Positions 58,516 to 64,000 of a DNA stretch of 64,000 bases are shown here, piece by piece. The DNA comes from Gonatopus flavifemur (Eukaryota; Arthropoda; Insecta; Hymenoptera; Dryinidae). The first letter of the stretch is position 1. The number at the start of each line of letters is the position of its first letter. The notes beneath the pieces were generated by a model. The model ran no database searches, was not told where the DNA came from, and saw nothing but the letters and a program-made list of their open reading frames with translations. The DNA lies in contig JAFFJZ010000006.1 in the NCBI GenBank assembly GCA_018340375.1, positions 26,542,001 through 26,606,000 of the forward strand, read 5' to 3'. The position numbers and the translations under genes were made by a program.

Positions 58516-59809
58516 CGAGGGTGGATTGATAAGTTTCCGGCCTGACCAAGAGATGGCGCCACTAGGCCTACCTTGAGGTGGCGTTCTATAGTACCATCCT
58601 TAGACAGCTTGTAGCTATAGTTTCAGTCCGATCGCCATGTTAGTTTAGTTTTGAGAGCACGCTGACCAAGACGCCTCTGTGTTTTTCGTAAAAATGGAAA
58701 AGCTGGAAAATCGTGCTGTCATCAAATACTTTTATTCGAAGGGGTTAACGCCGAAGGAAATTAAAGAAGAGATGGACTCAACACTGGGGACATCCTCCCC
58801 ATCATATTCAACCGTTAAGCAGTGGGTTTCCGAGTTTAAAAAGGGTCGTGTGAGCACCTCTGATGAGCCTCGCTCAGGACGCCCCATTGAGGTCACAACT
58901 CCAGATATGATCGAAAAAATCCATCAAATAGTGCTGAAAGATCGCAGATTAAAAGTTCGTGAGATAGCTGAGACCTGTAAGATGTCATATGAACGTGTAC
59001 AAAATATTTTGCACCAACATTTGTATATGGAAAAGCTCTGTGCAAGATGGGTGCCGCGTTTGCTAACAGTCGACCAAAAATTGATTCGAAAGAACATTTT
59101 TATCGCCAATTTGGCGTTGTATAAGCGTAATCCAAGCGAATTTTTGCGTCGATTCGTAACCGTTGACGAAACTTGGGTCCACCACTACACTCCTGAAACC
59201 AAAGAACAGTCTAAACAGTGGATTGGACCAGGGGAACCAACTCCAAAGAAGGCAAAAACAATTTTTTCGGCGAACAAGGTTATGGCTACTGTTTTTTGGG
59301 ATGCAAGAGGTATTATATACATTGATTACCTTGAAAAGGGTAAAACTATCACTGGTCAATACTACGCAGACTTATTGCAACGTTTGAGCCACGAAGTGAA
59401 AATTAAACGACCTCATCTGGCGAAGAAACAAATCTTGTTTCATCACGATAACGCACCAGCGCACACGTCAATCGTTGCGATGGCTGAAATCAACGATCTG
59501 AAGTTTGAATTAATGCCGCACCCTCCCTACTCTCCAGACCTAGCCCCGAGTGACTATTATCTGTTCCCTAACCTCCAAAAATGGCTTGGCGGTAAGAGAT
59601 TTGCGGACAATGAAGAAGTAATCGAAGCTGTAAATGGGTATTTTGAGGAGCTTGACGAATCAGTCTATAGAGATGGCATTACTAGACTAGAACACCGCTA
59701 TGAGAAATGTATCAGCCTTGGAGGAGATTATGTTGAGAAATAAAAAAAAAAAAATTCTTAAAAACGTTGTTTTTCTTGGTCAGGCCGGAAACTTATCAAT
59801 CCACCCTCG
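58516..59809 (+). mobile_element. Full-length mariner transposon, copy 2
   Basis: 1294 bp with perfect 36-bp inverted ends (cgagggtggattgataagtt ... ccaaga) and TA at 58514-58515 and 59810-59811. One intact transposase gene on the plus strand. It is inverted relative to copy 1, about 5.2 kb away edge to edge. Just upstream sits a boundary motif of the other repeat family (aatttctaccagggtagttg, 58471-58490). Confidence 0.98.
58694..59743 (+). CDS. Mariner transposase, copy 2 (349 aa)
   Basis: A nuclear DDE transposase of the Tc1/mariner superfamily. The start is the ATG at 58694; the upstream in-frame GTG is ignored. The N-terminal paired helix-turn-helix region spans about residues 1-110 with the linker FKKGRVSTSDEPRSGRP (48-64). 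The WVPRLL linker motif is at 119-124. Catalytic aspartates are D158 (VTVDETW), D252 (HHDNAPAH) and D287 (APSDYY), i.e. D,D34D. The C-terminus GGDYVEK is as in many mariners. The stop TAA runs directly into a 13-base A-run. No stop or frameshift; 349 residues is the expected size. Which mariner subfamily it belongs to I cannot fix without alignment. Confidence 0.97.
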   Translation: MEKLENRAVIKYFYSKGLTPKEIKEEMDSTLGTSSPSYSTVKQWVSEFKKGRVSTSDEPRSGRPIEVTTPDMIEKIHQIVLKDRRLKVREIAETCKMSYERVQNILHQHLYMEKLCARWVPRLLTVDQKLIRKNIFIANLALYKRNPSEFLRRFVTVDETWVHHYTPETKEQSKQWIGPGEPTPKKAKTIFSANKVMATVFWDARGIIYIDYLEKGKTITGQYYADLLQRLSHEVKIKRPHLAKKQILFHHDNAPAHTSIVAMAEINDLKFELMPHPPYSPDLAPSDYYLFPNLQKWLGGKRFADNEEVIEAVNGYFEELDESVYRDGITRLEHRYEKCISLGGDYVEK

Positions 59810-59811
59810 TA

Positions 59812-62100
59812 TTCAATGAGATTAAAAAGTTTAGTTGTAACAAATAAAATGTATTTGCTTTAACTGAGTTATATATGATTTAAGGTGAAACAAAATAGTC
59901 ATCAACTTTTTAGTTAAAGTTAAACATTTATAGTTCATAAAATACACAAGAATGATTATGAAAAAGAAAGCAATGTTCTGGCTTTTAACATAATATCCGA
60001 CATAACTCGTTGCCATCTCCAGATTGAATACACATTTTTCATACATTCTCCACAACGTGAGAACTCTAAAGATTATAATATACCAAATGTTTCAGCAATG
60101 CAATACCTAAATCTCTCCCTCTATCTCTCTAATGAAAAGTCAAATTGTACTCTCATAGAGCTCCGCCCTCAATTTGTAGATCTTAGAGATTTGCAAATGA
60201 ATAGCCTCGCTTGTTACATAAACTCATAAAAATTCAAATATTTATAAAGAAATAGTTCTCGCCACATCGCAATCTGCAGGATGCACGTAAACTGCTTTGA
60301 AATTCCTCGGAATAAAAATTCAAAGAACAAAATACCGCATTTTCGTTCAAACGTATGCATTGAAAACCCTTGAATTCTGTTTCCACTTGAAAAACGATTT
60401 TCCGCTCTTACGAAAATCTTCTCTCGGTATTACTTGGGACGTATTAAAAAACTTCAAACGTCGAGGGACAGGAAGGAAATCAGAATCCACATATCTAATT
60501 CACACATCCGTCTTTGAACTGGAACGTGTTTTTCACGTTGTAGTCTACCACCCCCGAAGAGTATTCGGAGACTCAGAGACTGTTTTAAATATGCGGGTAC
60601 CTCACGTTTTACGTGAATAATAATATTTCACCGAGAACCATACAACGAACGGAACGTTACATTTTTCTTTGTTCACGGCACGATACTTAAACGAAAACCA
60701 TTATACCAGAAGTACGCGAGAAGGAGGTGTTTTTTTTCCTCACTTTAATAAGATATTTGTTCTCCTTCTGGAGGAAGGATTATAATAAATCCAAAGTTTC
60801 ATTAACAAGAGAGGTGGTAGTACTAGAATCTTACATGAATCTTGTCATTTTCCTCATCCCTTCCACGTGCACCGCTCATGGAACATGGCATCGTTTAATG
60901 TCCCGTCCATATGGTTCGCAACAATAACGCTCGATGTTTGCCCAAGGTGGAAACGCTCCTCGCCGGTCCGTAGTATGAGAAGAGTTGGGGTAGCAGAAGG
61001 GAAAAAAAAACAACAACTTTTCCAACCAAAGTCGTAATACACTCGACACAGTCCTCTAAAGCGTTTCCCTCTTTCTCTCTCTCTCTGCTGCGTTTTTCTT
61101 TTGCAACGACGATAAACGTGTGCAGTCATATATTTTTGTGAGTTTTTGTATGTGTAAATTCATGCTCCGCTTCGACCGACTGCCACGGGAACACGTGTAA
61201 GAAGGGAATAAAGGGAGGCGAGAGAGAATGAAAAGAAGAGTTTCTCGACGGTTTGCAGTATATACGGAAAGAGAGAAAAAGGAGGAAAAGTGGTGCAAGA
61301 TGGTTACAAGGGAACGTTGTTCGGGAAGAAACTTATTGGAAGGGAGAGTTTCCAAACGTTGTGGAGAAAAGGAGAAGATGTTGGAAGAAGTATATACGAG
61401 CGAGATTGTAAATCGTATGAATAGAAAAGAAACCTTTTCGCGACGATGTAGTTGTGATTATAATACTCCACGAACAAATGCGATGATGTACGACGTGGAG
61501 GGAAAAAAGAGAAGGGGGATGATGAAAGTGTTGTTCTACAACCCCCATCTTTCCCACAACGTTTCCTCTTTCAATGTTGTCTGAATGAACGTTCGGATAA
61601 TTATTCGAGTCTATAAATGCCGAAACCAAAGACAAATGCAAAGACAAATGCAAACTTGGGCGAGTCAACGCGCACTCGCTTCCTTGCTCGCCAACAAGAA
61701 TTGTTCGGTTTACAAATCATTCATTTCAGGGTATAACGGTCTAGTCTTGTCGTCAACGTTGACAATATAATTGCTCGTCGCTGTAATCTCGCTTTTACAC
61801 TCTCTAATACACTGTCACCTTGAATAAACCAAAGAAAAGTTTCTCGTTTCTGTTCTATCATCGTATTCATTATTTTCTTTCGTTTTATTGTATTTATTGT
61901 CCTAACGCTCGGACCAACTCTTTAACCTCTTCTTGTATTTTACTCCTTAACGAGTTAACATTGAAAGGAAGTGAAAAACTTCCTTGAAATCGAAATATTT
62001 TCTTCAATTTTGATGTCGTTCTTTCATTTTTAACTTATGAATTTCATCCCTCAAAACTCTTCTTGCAATTTCGTTTGCGTATTTCGAAAAATTAATCAAA
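59812..62100. other. Non-coding, no gene seen
   Basis: AT-rich with a CT tract near 61066-61086 and an AG-rich stretch at about 61210-61520. Open frames there are low-complexity and unsupported. Confidence 0.4.
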
Positions 62101-62124
62101 CAATACGCGGAGGAATGCGGATTC

Positions 62125-62430
62125 GGATTTCCACCCGGGACCCCATGCAACAAAAGTTACTGTGCAACCGTTGCTCTTACGTTGTTTATCAAGTTTACGC
62201 AAAGTTGCTGGGAATTTGCTACGCATATGATTGAGAGTTTCATGAAACCGAGCAACTTCCTAGCAACGCGATAACAACTCAAGCTAAGATCCTAAATTTA
62301 CAGCATATTGTTGCGCATTTGGCGACGCAACGTCCATGCAAATTGCTTCAAACTGTTGTTGTACGTTTCCAACAATTTCCTGCATATTTGCTCAGCATTT
62401 TGCTGTTAGGGGACCAGTCGAATTCGCTCA
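62125..62430. repeat. GCAACAA/TTGTTGC-word repeat
   Basis: Starts with tttccacccgggacccc. Within 300 bp it has many variants of gcaacaa, agttgctgg, gagcaacttcc, tagcaacgcg, gttgcgc and ccaacaatt. Another word-saturated segment; right end not clear. Confidence 0.5.
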
Positions 62431-62454
62431 AGGTTCGCAACCTAGAAGTACAAC

Positions 62455-62590
62455 GTGCTCCCTGAAACTGAAGGAGTGAAAAATCACGTGTTTCACTCCA
62501 CTAAGTCTCAAAAGTGAGCCAGTCCACTTCGAGTGGAATTTTCACTCATTTCGAGTGAACCCTCACTCTTTTAGAGTGAAAAATTGACTC
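62455..62590. repeat. GAGTGAA-word segment
   Basis: ggagtgaaaaatcacgtg, tttcactcc, gagtggaattttcactc, gagtgaaccctcactc and tttagagtgaaaaattgact: the same word as the 41767-41944 foldback, less orderly. Confidence 0.5.
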
Positions 62591-62800
62591 CACACAACGA
62601 AAAATTTTGTGTCACGGGAGGTCCACTCAGAGTTTGTGTTGAAAACAACATATCAAATTCTAAAATTCACAGATTTCCAGCGTAAATTTAACATTTTGCT
62701 GTTGATTTGATACATTTTTCGTGTTAATATTCAACATAAATTGCGAGTGGAGCTCCTGCTGGGACATGCGCTTGTGTTAAAACACACTGTGTAGCAGGGA
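62591..62800. repeat. AACACA-word segment with weak inverted ends
   Basis: ccactcagagtttgtgttga (about 62622) faces tcaacataaattgcgagtgg (about 62732-62751) in inverted orientation. Further tgtgttaaaacacactgtg follows. Shares vocabulary with 13230-14000. Confidence 0.5.
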
Positions 62801-63336
62801 ATATTCTAAGGAAATTTAAGAACTAACCGAAGCGGTGGGCACTCGTGTGGAAAGTATTTCTTGAATTTTTTGATACTTCCTTACTTTTGGCTTGAAGTCT
62901 TATTTTTTCATGATGAATATCGTTACTGAACTCACTATGCTCCTTGATATGGGGCGAAAGGCTTGTTCTGTAGCAGCCCTGGTTAAAAAAATCCATAGAA
63001 AATTAAATTTCATGGGATCTCCCCTCGTGGAAATATATCTACGCCGAATTACGCCAAAAAGTACGAATAATTACGCGGAATTAGGCTTACCTGCATGGCA
63101 TAAAAAGTTGTAAAATAACGTAGAAAAATATACGTGGTTTAATGCAGAAGTACGCCAGATTACGACACGGGGCTGGATAAGAGCATAATTTTAGAGTAGT
63201 CAGGAGTATAAACGACAAAAGATGATCATGTGTTTGAGTACAAGTATGAAGAATATAAGAATATTCAAGAATACGATGACACTAATTTCACTAAGGGACG
63301 GAGTTATGCGTAGAATTTAGTAGAAACAACTTCTTA

Positions 63337-63870
63337 CGAATTTTTACAACCGTGTAGGAACTTTGAAAACTTTTCACCATGGAAACGTTAACGTGAAGCA
63401 AATTGATTGAGAACTACGAATCCCTACGAACAACCAAGATTTTTGATACTGAGATTTTTCGTTCGGCCCGTTGCGGAGACATAGTGTTTCATAGATTTTT
63501 TTCAGAACTTTCTTGTGATCATTTCCATTTTATACGCATTTCCAAGAATTTTTACGACAGTTGGGACTTTGAGAACTTTTCACAACGCAAATATGAAAAA
63601 AACTGCATGGAAACTACGAATTTCTACGAAGAACTAAGATCATTATCGCTCTTAGTTTCGTTTGTCCCACTGCACTGACACGCTTGTTCGTAGTTTCTCT
63701 TAGAAAATTCCATTTTCTAAGCATTTCCAAGAATTTTTACGACCCAATGGGGACTTTGAGAACTTTTCACGATGGAACCCGAATATGCAAACAATTGCGT
63801 TGAAACTACGGATTTCTACGAAGATTTCTAAAAGATCATTATCGCTCTCAGTTTCGTTTGTCGAAAAAAT
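63337..63870. repeat. Three tandem units of about 185-208 bp, TACGAATTTCTACG words
   Basis: Landmarks gaatttttacgac (63338 variant, 63546, 63731), actttgagaacttttcac and aactacgaatttctacgaag repeat in register; the last two units are 185 bp apart. An upstream zone (63030-63175) already shows tacgcc/attacg words. No gene. Confidence 0.75.
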
Positions 63871-64000
63871 TATCAAATCAATGAAATCGATAAATTTATC
63901 TATTTGAAATACTTGTATTTGAAAAGGCGTATAGTTTTTCGTAATTTTGTATTTTTTACTTTTGGCGTAAATTGTTGTAAAAGGTAGTCATTTTCATTCA

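Noticed and set aside
58679..58693. GTG start five codons upstream of the mariner ATG (also at 53164 in copy 1)
   Set aside because: GTG is not a normal start in insects, and the ATG gives the usual mariner length and N-terminus.

Overview
The window is AT-rich animal DNA without operons, dense protein genes or bacterial signals. Canonical splice sites, mariner and non-LTR transposons, tRNA-derived SINEs and an immunoglobulin-superfamily exon of the arthropod DIP/lachesin type point to an insect. A hymenopteran would fit the repeat style, but I cannot prove it from the sequence. Most of the 64 kb looks like intronic or intergenic DNA filled by successive transposon insertions.

Host gene content: the only host coding sequence I can defend is one 98-bp exon on the + strand at 30394-30491. 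It encodes the start of an Ig domain (motifs FGKPLNNVTISVGREAVFTC and VENLGLYK) and lies between a 3' splice site and a strong gtgagt donor. Dpr-interacting proteins and lachesins have long introns, so much or all of the window may be intron of this one gene.

Transposon protein genes: two nearly identical, full-length mariner elements with intact transposase genes lie in opposite orientation at 52038-53327 (-) and 58516-59809 (+). Both have TA target duplications and 36-bp inverted ends. A jockey-like non-LTR retrotransposon, 5'-truncated and broken by frameshifts and stops, occupies about 1470-3990. A second, unrelated LINE fragment (reverse transcriptase with YADD plus a C-terminal zinc knuckle) lies at about 39400-40680.

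Non-coding elements, left to right: a foldback at 4831-5067; an AACACA-rich region and duplicated 67-bp minisatellite arrays at 13180-15248, with a TA-flanked MITE inside; a 121-bp-period tandem element at 15758-16600, interrupted by a 349-bp MITE; nested foldbacks at 18228-18540; an identical 118-bp tandem duplication at 18605-18840; foldbacks at 19917-20033 and 23917-24155; a cluster of inverted-repeat elements at 25330-29490, including a SINE; AGTACTGG-rich elements at 31590-32740; and at 38880-46140 several TTAGCT-rich copies, a nested MITE pair, and one copy that took up two later insertions. Further right lie TTAA-flanked elements at 53331-54244, a second SINE at 55706-55928, a 0.9-kb GGTTA/TTACC element at 56290-57190 and tandem repeats at 63337-63870.

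The most unusual pattern is that many of the non-autonomous elements are each saturated with their own short, often self-complementary word (ACGTYC, TTAGCT, AGTACTGG, CAAGCTTGG, TTACGTAA, GAGTGAA, TTACCAAAA and others). Several are also bounded by a common terminus close to ACCCGGGTAGAAATT. Repeated nesting, with paralogous empty sites inside the same window, allows relative insertion ages to be read. The rest appears to be unique AT-rich DNA in which I see no supportable gene.
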